64,000 nt of DNA, from the NCBI GenBank assembly GCA_036346375.1, contig CM070500.1:83246437-83310436 (forward strand), given 5' to 3'. Below the pieces are notes generated by a model. The model was not told the origin of the DNA, made no database searches, and was given only the letters and a program-made list of their open reading frames with translations. The translations under genes were made by a program, and so were the position numbers. Source of the DNA: Guadua angustifolia (taxonomy: Eukaryota > Streptophyta > Magnoliopsida > Poales > Poaceae). Positions 34,712-44,809 of this stretch are shown in pieces; within the stretch, counting starts at the first letter, position 1; the number at the start of each line of letters is the position of its first letter.

Positions 34712-36840
34712 GTGGTGGACCTAACAAAGCAGACACCACCTGAAGTCTCAACAAGGTCATCGAAAAGGCAACTCACATCACACCAAGCTGAAGATAATGG
34801 GCATGAAGAATTGCCTCCAGTAGCTCATGCTCGACCAACAAGAACATGCTCATGTTCCGACCAACAAGATGCAAATGCTCATGTTCACGACCAACAAGAT
34901 GGTCTGTCAAGATGTGAGCAATGGACAAATGCCTCGAGACAATGATGTGAACAGGACCCCAAGCCCTCCGAGGGTGGTCATATCCAAATGAAGCGCATCA
35001 ACATGATGATGTTCGTGACCCATTGTGAAGAAGCGAGACGGACCAGCAGACCCAAGCCAATGATGAAGGCAAGTTATAGTTCCATGTAACTTTAAATTTG
35101 ATTTCACTATTTGATGAATGTTAACAATCTAAATGAATACTCTGTAGTACCTATACAAAGGGGTCCGAGAAATCCAAGGCCACCAACCAGGGGAATATTG
35201 CTTGACAAGATGACTAGATCTATGGGAAGAAGATTGCCCATAGTTGTTGCCGAGGGGAAGAGAAGGCCGATGAACTGTGCAAGCCGCCAAGTTCGTGATC
35301 GAGGTCGGTGTTATCATTAGGGCTGAAGTTCCTGTCCTCAATCATTGGAAAGAGTACAAGAAAGAGACCGACCATTTTGATAACTTCATGGGCAAGTTAG
35401 TCATGAAGTGCCTATCTACACTCTCGTGCTACATTCACTTGTGATATGACTGGTGTAACTCATTAATGATTGCAATTCACATCACCGGGGACGGTTGGCC
35501 ATTAACACAAATGACAAGCCAACAAAGGATGCATCTTACCGATGTATTGCGATCAGGGATCGGCGGACACGCGGTATAAGTTGAAGAAGGCCTACTTCAA
35601 TGGTGTCCCCGCTAATGAGATCGAGAACTACCTCTCTGTCCCTTGCATGGTGATGAGCAAGTGGAGAGAACTTGTTGCAAAGTGGTCAAATCCAAAGAGC
35701 ATGGTATGTGGTATCTTATCACATATTTTTTTCATTTTCTATCTATGATTCGTCTAACACATACATCTTTTGTAGGAAATCTCTGAACAAAACAAGAGAA
35801 ACCGCTTTAAAGTCAAGTATCATCAGCTCACGGGATCTCGCAGCTATGTTATGACTTGCACGCATATGTAAGTGCCCGCTATCTTCTAGAAGTAATTTTT
35901 TGTCAACAACCACTTATGCGGTATAATAGTTTGAGAAGATAAGCGTTCAGTAATTTTCATCTTTGTAATAGAGGAGAAGAACAAGGACGCAGAGGTGGAT
36001 GCGGTGGATGTCTTCAAGGAATGCCATACCAGCAGTAACAAAGGGATCGAGGACGCCGCAAAAGTTGCAATTGTAAGTCCTGCGTATGCTTGCTACATTG
36101 TGTGTTCTAAAGTTTTTCCTTGTTACCTATGCCAATAGATTCATAATTCCTTTCCAAAAATCACCTCATTTTCTTCGCATAAGTTGATCATTGCTTGTTT
36201 TATTTGTTACGCTTGTATGATAAGCGATGATTGTTGTCCTCAAAAGGTACCTTCCTATTGTTTTTCTAATAGTAATAGGCGATTTTAACTGTTCCTTTCA
36301 ATTTCAAAGTGAATTTGAATACACATCTGCTTGCCAAATTTCCTTACCTATAGCTTGTCTTTGCTGGTAGCTTCTTGTTAGTTGTTGATTCTAGAATATC
36401 TTATGTCACTGCCAAATTTGTGTATTTTAATGTATTTACTATTTATTTTCCCATGTAACGTCAATCCTTGCAATTTTGCGATCAAATATGCAAAATATCT
36501 TTGCAGTAACTTTATTCTTGATGGCGACCACCAAAATCTAGTACAAAGGTTGTGTCGATGTTCTCTCCCAGACGGCTCCAACAAAGACGCTTTTTGAAGA
36601 ATCTTTGGGCTGAATCTGAGCTGCACCAAATCAGCAACATCGATCGAAGAGCACCGGGAAGATCTTGCGGTGAAAAACAAAATTCATTTGTTCTCCATGA
36701 AGACGTCATCACATCAAGAAGAAAGTGAACTTGCAGATGAAGTTACCGGCGAAGACCCAAAGGGAGTTCGCGGAATTGAGCAAAGCAGCAGAAGAGAATA
36801 ATCTGCTCCTTGGCGTATCTTGAACTTGTCCCGAGTTAAC
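34712..36840 (+). pseudogene. CACTA second gene (Transposase_24, TNPA-like)
   Basis: The product would bind the subterminal repeats and assist transposition. Visible exons: about 34712-34945 (MVDLTKQTPPEVSTRSSKRQ); about 35160-35400 with RGILLDKMTRSMGRRLPIVV, EGKRRP, AAKFVIEVGVIIR and HWKEYKKE; about 35490-35703 with YKLKKAYFNGVPANEIENYL and KWRELVAKWSNPKS, ending at a GT donor; 35776-35869 with KRNRFKVKYHQLTGSRSYVM; and about 35973-36072 with KDAEVDAVDVFKECHTS and GIEDAAKVAI, ending at GTAAGT. A last exon is likely at about 36520-36840. Stops and frameshifts in the second and last exons indicate decay. Confidence 0.72.
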
Positions 36841-37305
36841 TTCAGTCTATCCTAGTCTTCAAATCAATCGATCTACTAAAACTATTATACGAACTTGTGT
36901 GAACTTGTGTCGTATGTGATCTTATGTGAACTAGTCTGTTGTGGACTAATTTGTTTATGTGAACTTGTGGTTCAGTAATAACTTCTACTAGTGGGTGTGA
37001 AATTGTGGTTACAGTAATGATGTGTGCTTATGTGAACTTGTATGTCAACTTCTATGTATTTGTTCTTTGGACTAAATAACGCCCGCCAGAATAAAATAGG
37101 TAGGCCTTTATAACTTCGTGACATAAAATTCGTCATAATAAAGATGACATGTGTTCCTGTCGCAGCCAGACACGTGGCTTCTTATGCGGAAGACATGTGG
37201 CGTCAGCAATGACTGACATGTGGCATCAGCGAAGCCTAACAGGTGGAACCAGCGAATACAGACACGTGTTGTCAGCAATGGCTGCCACGTCATCTGCCAG
37301 CGTGC

Positions 37306-37390
37306 ATGCCACGTCACTTGCAGTGACACGTCAAATGCCACGTCACTTGCAGTGACACGTCAAATGCCACGTCACACGCCACATCAGCCA
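37306..37390 (+). repeat. 29-bp tandem repeat with GCCACGTCA motifs
   Basis: Copies start at 37306, 37335 and (partial) 37364, each ATGCCACGTCACTTGCAGTG and nine more bases. The surrounding 37140-37400 has many further ACGTGGC or GCCACGTCA words in both orientations. Confidence 0.88.
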
Positions 37391-37429
37391 TTGGCTGGCT
37401 GTAAAGCAATTCTATGACGAAAATGGGCC

Positions 37430-37696
37430 CTATATGTGACGTCTCTTTGAAATTACTATGACGCTATAGTTTTGTCATAAAACGGTATCGGTTATGTGAC
37501 GAACAATGTTTCGTCATGGATGGAAGTCGTTACGCGAGCGAAATTTGCCGTTTAAATCGTAAAGGAACATATATGACGCGACCTGCGATTTAAACTAATT
37601 TAATCATACATTAAATCATGAAGTTTCTTTATGACGAATTTTGCACCTTCCATGACGATAATGATTCGTCATAGAAGAGCTTAATTTCTACTAGTG
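37430..37696. repeat. CACTA right subterminal repeats
   Basis: Repeated TATGACG, TTCGTCAT and TATGTGACG words in both orientations mirror the left end (24807-25090). The last bases are TTCTACTAGTG. Confidence 0.78.
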
Positions 37697-37699
37697 TGA

Positions 37700-39535
37700 T
37701 GATAAAAAGCAATATACGTAAAAGCAAGTAAAAATTCTTTAACAAGACATGATCAAAGGAAAACTTGCCTGGAATATACTCTAAAGGTACGACCTCGCTC
37801 GAAGACAGGTTCTAATTGTCGGGCGGGTTCTGGTCTTGCCCTGAAAATTATAAACTATGAGCTACAGTAATTTATTAAGTACGAGTTGCAGTGTCCAACC
37901 AATTTTCTTATCTATCATTCAGTTTTTATTTGCGCAGCACTTATTAGTGCCAAATGTCAGATTTTTATGCGATCCGCAAATCGATTCCAAATCGACGCGG
38001 TCCGCGACGCAAATTGAATTTTTACCTATTTATATCTTTCTCTTCTTTCTTATCTTTTCTCTTCTTTTTTTTCGCCTCTTTACTCTTATTTTTCCATTTT
38101 TCCATTTTTCATTTCTCTTTATTTTCCTTCTTTCTTTCCCTTTATTTCTCTCGGCTACCCTCTTTTTCTCTGGCCAACTGCCGATTCAACCGATGCCTCC
38201 ATTTCTCTGGCCTCAGCCCCGGCTGCACTTCCTCCTGGCGATTTCCCATGGCTCCCCCCCGGTCTCACTCCTCCTGCTCTCGATTGGCTGGGTTGGCGCC
38301 TCCTCCCTCTACTCCTCCTGGCGCTTGCTCTCCTGGGCGACGACTGCTGCTCCCCTCTGGCTGGCGCTCCTCTCTCGGCTGGCCTCTCCAGGCGCACGGC
38401 TCCACTTCTCCCCTTCGTGGCTTTGCTCCTCGGCGGTCTCCCCAAGACACACCTCCTTGGTGGCGCTTCCTGGCGTACCTCCTCAGTGGCGCCTCCCCTC
38501 TGGCCGATGCAGCACCCGGCCGCCATGGCCTCCACCCGCACCCGAGCCGACTGAGCTCTGCTCTCTACTCCAATCCGAGCTAGGGTTTTCTATCCCCTCT
38601 GCATTTCTTCGTTTTGCTTCATTTGCTTGCTTATTTTGTTTTGAATGAGGGTTCTATGATGAACGTGGGGGGTTGAGCTAGGGAAAATGAAGAACAGATG
38701 CTACACAGCCCCGATGATTCTCCCACCTACTGAGAACCCATGGGAAGGACCCGATCCTACCCCTACCCTACCCCATTGCTTAGCTAAAGCTTGATCTCAC
38801 CTCTACCCATGGAAACCCGTGATCAGTAGCTGTGGTACCTCAGAGTTCGGTTGGATGAAGGGTCGGTGAGGGTTGATCTTTGGGAAGACAAGGTTGCAGT
38901 ATGTGGTTCCTTCGGCCGAGCGCCTTTGTTCTCGCTTCTTCTAGCTTCGGGTCGTCCTCTCCTCTTCTGGTAATCTCCCCTTCCTCTTGTGGATGCTCCT
39001 TGGTCCACCTCCTCTGGATGAGGTCGCCCTCCTTCTGGTCTTCCTTCTTGCTTCTTGGCCACTTGGGTTGGAATGGTGTCTTTGGTGTTCTTGTGTGGGA
39101 AGCAAGAAGTCAGGGTTGCTTTTGTTGGAAGTTTTGGGGCTCTCTTGGTTGTGGCTGAAATGGGGACAGGAGTGAGCTAGTGGCTTGGGATTACCGGCAT
39201 TCGTCGGTTTTATGGCATTGGCAATTTGGCTATTGACCAATATGCCCTAATGGTTTTATTGGTCCCTATTTGCCTTGAGGGTATTACGGTCATTTGGCAC
39301 CTAAAACACTAACGATACCCGCATATCGCACCAAGTAAGTTTATAAGCGCCCGAATGATGAGCCCGAAACTATCTAGAGGTGCTTTGGTCCTTGACAGTC
39401 CGTATCTCAATGAGCGACACGTTTCATCGCGGATCGAGCGGCACTTCCTAATCCTTACAATTTATTTTCTTACCTAATTGCTTTTACTGTCTAATTAATT
39501 TTTTGATTAAACTGATAACCCTTCGGGTTATCACA
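37700..39535. other. Right part of the solo-LTR-like element
   Basis: A pyrimidine-rich tract lies at about 38030-38165, then a CT- and GC-rich block to 38570. Long open frames here (for example 37857-38648) are made of the low-complexity tract and are not credible genes. The last 250 bp resemble 55880-56000. Confidence 0.5.
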
Positions 39536-41622
39536 GTCATCAGCATATAGGGATAGCCTGAGGGGCCTGGCACGACCTCTGAGCGGCGATAGAACTCCAA
39601 CATCTGTTGCTTTTTTCAGGATGTGGTGCAGAGGATCTATGGCTAAGATGAATAGGTACGACGATAAGGGATCTCCTTGCCGCAAGCCACGCTGGTGCTT
39701 GATTTGGGCTCCATGCACCCCGTTCAAAAGGATTGATGATGAAGCCGACGCAAGATAGGTGGATAGCCATTGACGCCATCGAGGACCGAAACCGCGTGCC
39801 TGAAGTAGTCCTAGAAGGTATTCCCAAGAAACGGAATCAAAGGCCTTTTCAATGTCCAACTTGAGCATGAGGACCGGTGTGCACGTTCTATGATAGAACC
39901 TTGCCTGGTTGCGGACACTGAGGAAATTGTCTTGAATACTTCGACCTTTGATGAATGCGCTCTGGGATTTGGAGATCATCGCATCAATATGCATGGAAAG
40001 GCGCAGTGCCAAAACCTTTGATATGATCTTTGCAACTGAGTGGATCAGACTGATGGGGCGGATGTCCGATGCCCTGGCCGAGTTGTATTTTTGGGAATCA
40101 GAGCAATGTAGGCTGTGTTGAGTTCGGCAAAAGCTCCTGTCGAGCGAGTTTGGAAACTGGTGACAACGTCCATTAAGTCATGCTTAATGATTTCCCAGCA
40201 CTGTTTGTAGAAAACTATGGAGTAACCATCTGGCCCAGGCGCCTTTTCCGATGGCAGGCGGTGTATTGCATGCATTACCTCCTCCTCTGTGATTGTCACC
40301 TCCAATGCCTGCATACAATGGCTCGAGAGGTTCAGTCGTTGCCAGTTTATGTCTTGAGCGTGAGGATTTTTTTGCCCTAATATTGATGAGAAATGTTGGA
40401 ATAGAATTTCTTCCTTGTCCGTGTGAGTAGTCGCCACACCGTGATGATTTTCCAAAGAGTGAATATAATTTTTTCGACGACGACCATTTGCCTTGAGGTG
40501 GAAAAAACGTGTGTTGGCGTCCCCCGGTTTTAGCCAAGTGACCCGAGAGGCCTATCTCGCACGTGCCTTTTCCACAGCGGCAAGGCCAAGGACTCTTAGC
40601 TTCAGAGCCCTGCGGAGCTGTTGTTCTGCCTGTGAGAGAGCTCTGGATTCCTGGGCCACGTCCAGCCGAAGGATGACCTCGTTTGCTAGAAGTAGCTGCT
40701 ACTTTGTATCGCCGAGAACGGACGCGCTCTAGGCACGAAGCGCCTTGGCGGTGGTGTGGAGTTTGTGCGCAATCCTTTTGAACGGATCCACATGATAGGA
40801 GTGCTCACACCACGCCTGCTGAACTATTTGGCGGAATCTGGGAAGTCTTGGCCAAAAATTTTCGAATCTGAACGTGCGAGGTCTCCTGGGCCCATCTTCG
40901 CTAGTGAGCAGTAGCGGGCAATGGTCAGACATGGATGAAGAGAGGGCTTGCAGCATATGATTTGAGAAAATGGCATCCCAGTGATGGTTGCAGAAAACAC
41001 GATCAAGCTTGACAAGCGTCGGCTCATTTCGCTCGTTGCTCCATGTAAATTTTCGATTTCGCAGCGGGATTTCCCGCAGCTCACATCGATTGATTGCTGC
41101 GCGAAACTTTGCCATTTGATGACGGTTGATGTTTGAGTTATTCTTGTCTCTTGCTTCGTAGATGAGGTTGAAATCGCCAAGTACAAGCCAAGGTTCATCA
41201 GCTGCAAGCTTAGAAGTTGACAGCTCTTGCAGGAAGACGTTCTTGTGCTGGTCATTTGTGGGGCCATACACCGCAGTTATGAGGAAAGACTCATTACAGC
41301 TTCTAACTGACACTCTGACTGTGAGGGAGTATGAGCGGGCGACCGGGTTTGTGAGGTTGACCTTGTCATTATCCCAGAGAATGAGTATCCCTCCCCAAAC
41401 ACCCTGAGCCGGCAATTGGAGCGTAGAATTTAGGCACTGTCCACCAATTTGTTGAGCTGAGGATCGATCTACATGCTGCAATTTAGTTTCTTGCAAACAT
41501 GCGATGGCGTGTCTCGTAGCTTGAAGAAGTCGACTAACCGTAGCACGCCTAGCCCCCTGCTGAGTCCCCGAACATTCCAAGTCAACACAAGGCGCTCTCA
41601 TGAATTCGGAGGAACACTTCAT
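39536..41622 (-). pseudogene. LINE ORF2, endonuclease and N-terminal half of RT
   Basis: Endonuclease part (41622-40729): catalytic QETK at residues 44-47, AVYGP at 117-121, GDFN at 149-152, LDRVF at 206-210 and SDHCPLLL at 232-239, as in AP-type L1 endonucleases. RT part: LPSEKAPGPDGYSIVFYKQC, then after a frameshift near 40050 KSQSAFIKGRSIQDN, LKLDIEKAFDSVSWEYL, GLRQGDPLSSYLFILAID and LYADD. The protein stops being LINE directly after YADD, where the solo-LTR-like element entered. Its continuation lies at 23524-22016. Confidence 0.92.
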
Positions 41623-41989
41623 TAATACCGATAAGCACTTGGAAGCGATCGATTACATTGTTTTTGACCATGTGGCAAAGATGCATGAAAGAGTCAAAAT
41701 ACAACATGTGGAGCATCTTTGGATATTTCTATTGGACCACTCCTCCAATGCATGCAATGTAGAGAGACTATGAACCATCCACGTGCTAGCTACTTCTATT
41801 GTACCATCCAACTGATGCATGCAGCAAACAAAGTGGCAACAAAGCACCTTTTGCCACGGATAAACATGCACGAGCTGAGCAAAAGCAAAAGAGACAAGGA
41901 CCAACTGATAAACTGACAACAAAAGTAGGAAACCTCGGCGCATGGTGAAACAGACCACTCGACGCCCATCAGATTGTGAGTCATTTTGA

Positions 41990-42552
41990 TCAACCATCAG
42001 CCGGCACTGGATCTTCCCCTGCCATGCTTGCAGCAGCTTGCATGATGTGTTGTCCATGGTCATCGAGGCGGCAGATGTTTTTTAAGGCCTCAATGATGCT
42101 GTCCGAGAGCGGCTCGTCAAAAAGGCCTAAATATTTCTGAATTGCTTCCTGGTTTGGCTGTTTTTCTTTTGGTGAGCAGAAGCCGAGACGACGCGCCAAC
42201 AATTGCTGCGCCATCTTGCAAGTCGGCACAGAGCGAACCTTGGACGCTAGGCGCCTGCTGCGGCGGGGAATGTCAGCAGCGTGGAACTGCTTGGAAGGAG
42301 CTTCGCCGCCACCAGCATTGAACACAAGGTCTTCCTTCTGCATGCCGGGGCGCCGCTCTTCAGAGCTGAACCGTGGCCTCGGCAAGATGGGCTCTGGAGG
42401 CTGAGTGAAGACATCTTGCAAAAACAGCTGGGCGCTTTTGTCTGAGGAATTAACTTCAACTTGATGCATATCCCCACGCGCCCCACCCACGTTGATAGTT
42501 TCTGGCACTGAGCAGAGGTTAGGGCTATAAGCTGTTGTAGCGTTGCAAGAAA
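41990..42552 (-). pseudogene. LINE ORF1, C-terminal part
   Basis: Only the last portion of ORF1 is present because the LINE is 5'-truncated at 42552. The end carries RRSRRLASKVRS, MAQQLLARRLGF, EAIQKYLGLFDEPL and IIEALKNICRLDD, a conserved tail of plant LINE ORF1 proteins, which bind the element RNA. The frame continues upstream into flanking DNA only by chance. The stop is at 41990. Confidence 0.75.
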
Positions 42553-42569
42553 AGTTGACACCGATTTCT
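42553..42569. repeat. Target-site duplication of the LINE, right copy
   Basis: AGTTGACACCGATTTCT, identical to 21832-21848. Confidence 0.92.
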
Positions 42570-42652
42570 CCAAGGTAATTATTGCCTAAAGTGTAAAGCT
42601 CAAATAAAAAATTGCGGAGGAGAGGAGACGAGCAGGCTCCGTCCACTGGAGT

Positions 42653-43818
42653 CAGGGCCGGTCCAAAGGGGAGGGTAGCCGGTGCGACCGCCAGGGGCCC
42701 CCAATTTAGGAGGGTCCTGGTCCATATAGTTTGTAGGTATTAGCAGGCTAAGCAGCCCATTATTGTCTAATCAAATTAATTAGTTAATACTTCCTCCATC
42801 CTATATTATAGGGCGTATTAGTTTTGGCACGAATTTTGCATCTAGTTTGGATATTGCTAGAAAAATTGCATCTAACATGAATGTAGAAACATCATTCTCG
42901 ATAAAACGCCGAGCTACTCGGAAAAAACAGTTTGATGAAAATGATTATAATGAAGAAGTTTTATCAGCTGAGAAGTCTTTTGAGGTAAATTACTTTCTTG
43001 TTATGGTGGATGTAGCAATTTCTTCATTGAAGAACAGGTTCGAGAATCTTACTACATTTAAGAGTATATTTGGTTTTTTACTTAGCTCAAAAAATTTAAA
43101 GTCATTAGATAATATTGAACTAAGAAATTGTTGCACTAAATTTGCAAAAACATTTTCCCATAATAGTTCATGTGATATTGAGTTAGATGATTTTTTTACG
43201 AACTAAAAGTGCTACAAATGACTTTATCTCGCTTCACTCACAATCGCCATGGAGATTTTTGAGTTTGTTAAGGATTTAGATTGCTATCCAAATGTTTCAA
43301 TTGCTTATCGAATCTTATTCACCATACTTATGACTGTAACCTCCGCTGAAAGAAGTTTTTCAAAGCTAAAATTATTAAAAAAAATTACTTGAGATCATCA
43401 ATGTCACAAGAAAGGTTAAATGGTTTGGCAATTTTATGCATTGAGAAGGATAATTTGGATGAAATTGATATTGATACTATTATTGATGATTTTGCATCTA
43501 AGAGTGTTAGAAGGAACTTTAACTTGCCCATTTAAATTTGTAGGAGTTGGCGAGATTGACTTTTGTCGCACCATTATGGTAGTGATGGCAATGTGGTGCG
43601 GGTGGGCTTGAAGGTGGATCATAGAGGCTAGAGCTCAATTTAGTTGAATAGTACATGAATTTGATTATGTTTAAACTATCTTTTGGTTGTGACTTATTCT
43701 CTACCCAATTTATTACATATGAAAGCATTCGATATTTTATCTGCAATAATTATAATAGTCAATAAAGGGCCACTTGATTTAGCTCGCCCCGGGCCCCTAA
43801 AATCTTTTGAACGGTCTG
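42653..43818 (+). mobile_element. Internally deleted hAT transposon
   Basis: Ends are CAGGGCCGGTCCAAAG on the left and, inverted, CAGACCGTTCAAAAG on the right. The 8-bp target duplication is ACTGGAGT (42645-42652 and 43819-43826). At 1,166 bp it keeps only the C-terminal part of a transposase, so it depends on a full-length relative. Confidence 0.93.
42847..43535 (+). pseudogene. hAT transposase C-terminal fragment
   Basis: Fragment of a TTF-zinc-finger-class hAT transposase. It shows NVETSFSIKRRATRKKQF, then after stops the dimerisation domain: DLDCYPNVSIAYRILFTILM, SAERSFSKLKLLK, SMSQERLNGLAILCIEKD and IIDDFASKSVRRNF. The zinc finger and most of the catalytic core are deleted. A frameshift lies near 43380 in a run of A. 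Confidence 0.85.
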
Positions 43819-43826
43819 ACTGGAGT

Positions 43827-44081
43827 TGTCTCATGGTCCGAGTCTGAACTGTTCGATGTCGACTCTCCACGGGAAGGGAAGGAAGCAAGCGGCCTTGAGC
43901 TTCATTGTTCCTTCCACTCAATCGAGCCCGGCTTAAGGAGGGTGGGCATCCAAGAAAATAGTCCATATCCCCACAAATCATATATTCTTTCTTCTTTGTT
44001 TCGATCGGCGTCACAGATGCTTCAGATTCTGGTTTCGGTAAGTTCTTAGCTTCGTTCTACTCCGATGCATGGTAATTTCGT
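43827..44081 (+). other. Possible host leader exon and intron start
   Basis: A CT-rich stretch ends CAGATTCTGGTTTCG|GTAAGTTC at about 44037, a good splice donor. It could be the untranslated first exon of a host gene whose coding part is not recognisable here. Confidence 0.3.
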
Positions 44082-44349
44082 TGCTTGTCTTTTACAATGT
44101 GTTGGTTTCTTGGATCTTTGCTTAGGGGTGCGGTTACGCCCCGGATCGTCCTAGTTATTGGTTTCTTTCTTGTGTGGATCTTGGTTAGATAGGGTATGCG
44201 GGTTTTGATCGAGGAATCTTGGTGCGATGGGTTGAATGATCGAATCCGAAGGCTTCCTTTTTTATGTAGGTGGGTTTTAGGTCGGATGGGCGTTCTTTGT
44301 TCTTAACCCCGATGGGGTGGTGCCGAGTAGTATGGATGATGAGCATGAG
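44082..44349 (+). repeat. Long flanking duplication, left copy (R1)
   Basis: 268 bp from TGCTTGTCTTTTACAATGTG to ATGATGAGCATGAG, about 95 percent identical by eye to 47479-47750. It abuts the 5' LTR directly. Confidence 0.93.
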
Positions 44350-44636
44350 TGTCATGGACGTGGTTACAGACGTGGGTCTTGGGACTTGGAAGCCCACTCG
44401 CTGGAGAAGAAGCAATACAAAAGGGCAAAGCAACAAGATCGAAGCAGGATCGAAGAAAAATTACGATTGGCCTCAGCTCTTCCCGCCGTTCTTCCCCAAC
44501 TCTCTTGTTCTCTAATCCCAGTCTCTTGCTTCTCCTCTGTCTTTGCTCCCCAATTCCCACCAATTTGTAGCTACCAGAACTCTGTACCGTGTGTTTGGTT
44601 TGTCAAATCTGTTCGTGTCAAGTGAAGAACGTGACA
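44350..44636 (+). repeat. 5' LTR of the gene-capturing element
   Basis: 287 bp, TGTCATGGACG to AACGTGACA. The 3' LTR matches it with small indels near its start (44363-44380). Confidence 0.9.
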
Positions 44637-44638
44637 TT

Positions 44639-44650
44639 TGGTATCAGAGC
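44639..44650 (+). promoter_or_regulatory. Primer-binding site, initiator tRNA-Met type
   Basis: TGGTATCAGAGC, two bases after the 5' LTR. Confidence 0.92.
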
Positions 44651-44809
44651 CGGGTTATCTTCATCACTGCCGCTGAGCATCTTCAACCTCTGATCGGTTG
44701 CACCGCCGGTTGTCGCTTCGCCGGCCGCTGCCGCCGCCGTCTTCCGCTGGGCGCGTCGTCATCTTCACCGACATCTGCTCGTGCTCAAGAGGCGAGGGCG
44801 AATACTTCC

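Larger units (their letters stand above)
24807..37696 (-). mobile_element. CACTA (En/Spm) transposon, 12.9 kb
   Basis: The ends are CACTAGTAGGAATT on the left and, inverted, CACTAGTAGAAATT on the right, with target duplication TGA (24804-24806 and 37697-37699). It carries both typical CACTA genes, head to head: a TNP2-type transposase on the minus strand (29786 to 26319) and a Transposase_24/TNPA-like gene on the plus strand (about 34712 to 36840). A GC-rich bidirectional leader region lies between them (30687-34010). Both genes are frameshifted. A Helitron sits in the interior at 32850-33298. Confidence 0.96.
23525..39535. mobile_element. Solo-LTR-like element inside the LINE
   Basis: It starts TGTGGCGACC and ends GGTTATCACA; read inward, the tips differ only by transitions. 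The 5-bp target duplication is GTCAT (23520-23524 and 39536-39540). Without the CACTA insertion it is about 3.1 kb, with no internal LTR pair and no coding domain. TG...CA tips plus a 5-bp duplication fit a large solo LTR left by LTR-LTR recombination; a TIR element is the alternative. A related sequence lies at 54578-56000. Confidence 0.65.
21849..42552 (-). mobile_element. 5'-truncated LINE, interrupted by a 16-kb nested insertion
   Basis: A plant L1-type non-LTR retrotransposon on the minus strand. It begins at 42552, inside ORF1 with no upstream part, as expected for incomplete reverse transcription. It ends at 21849 in an A-rich tail (CACAAACAAAAAAAG). The 17-bp duplication on both sides fits target-primed insertion. 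ORF1 tail, endonuclease and the first half of RT lie at 42552-39536; the second half of RT and the C-terminal region lie at 23524-22016. The break is the insertion at 23525-39535. Confidence 0.92.

Noticed and set aside
37306..37390. Regular 29-bp repeats resembling a CRISPR array
   Set aside because: Copies are directly adjacent without spacers, in a plant CACTA element.
37857..38648. Plus-strand frame of 263 codons with apparent membrane segments
   Set aside because: Produced by a long pyrimidine tract (F, L, S codons); it lies within the solo-LTR-like element and shows no family similarity.
44543..44809. Upstream extension of the RRM protein to 44543
   Set aside because: This part lies in the LTR and primer-binding leader, so the ATG at 44810 is the better start.
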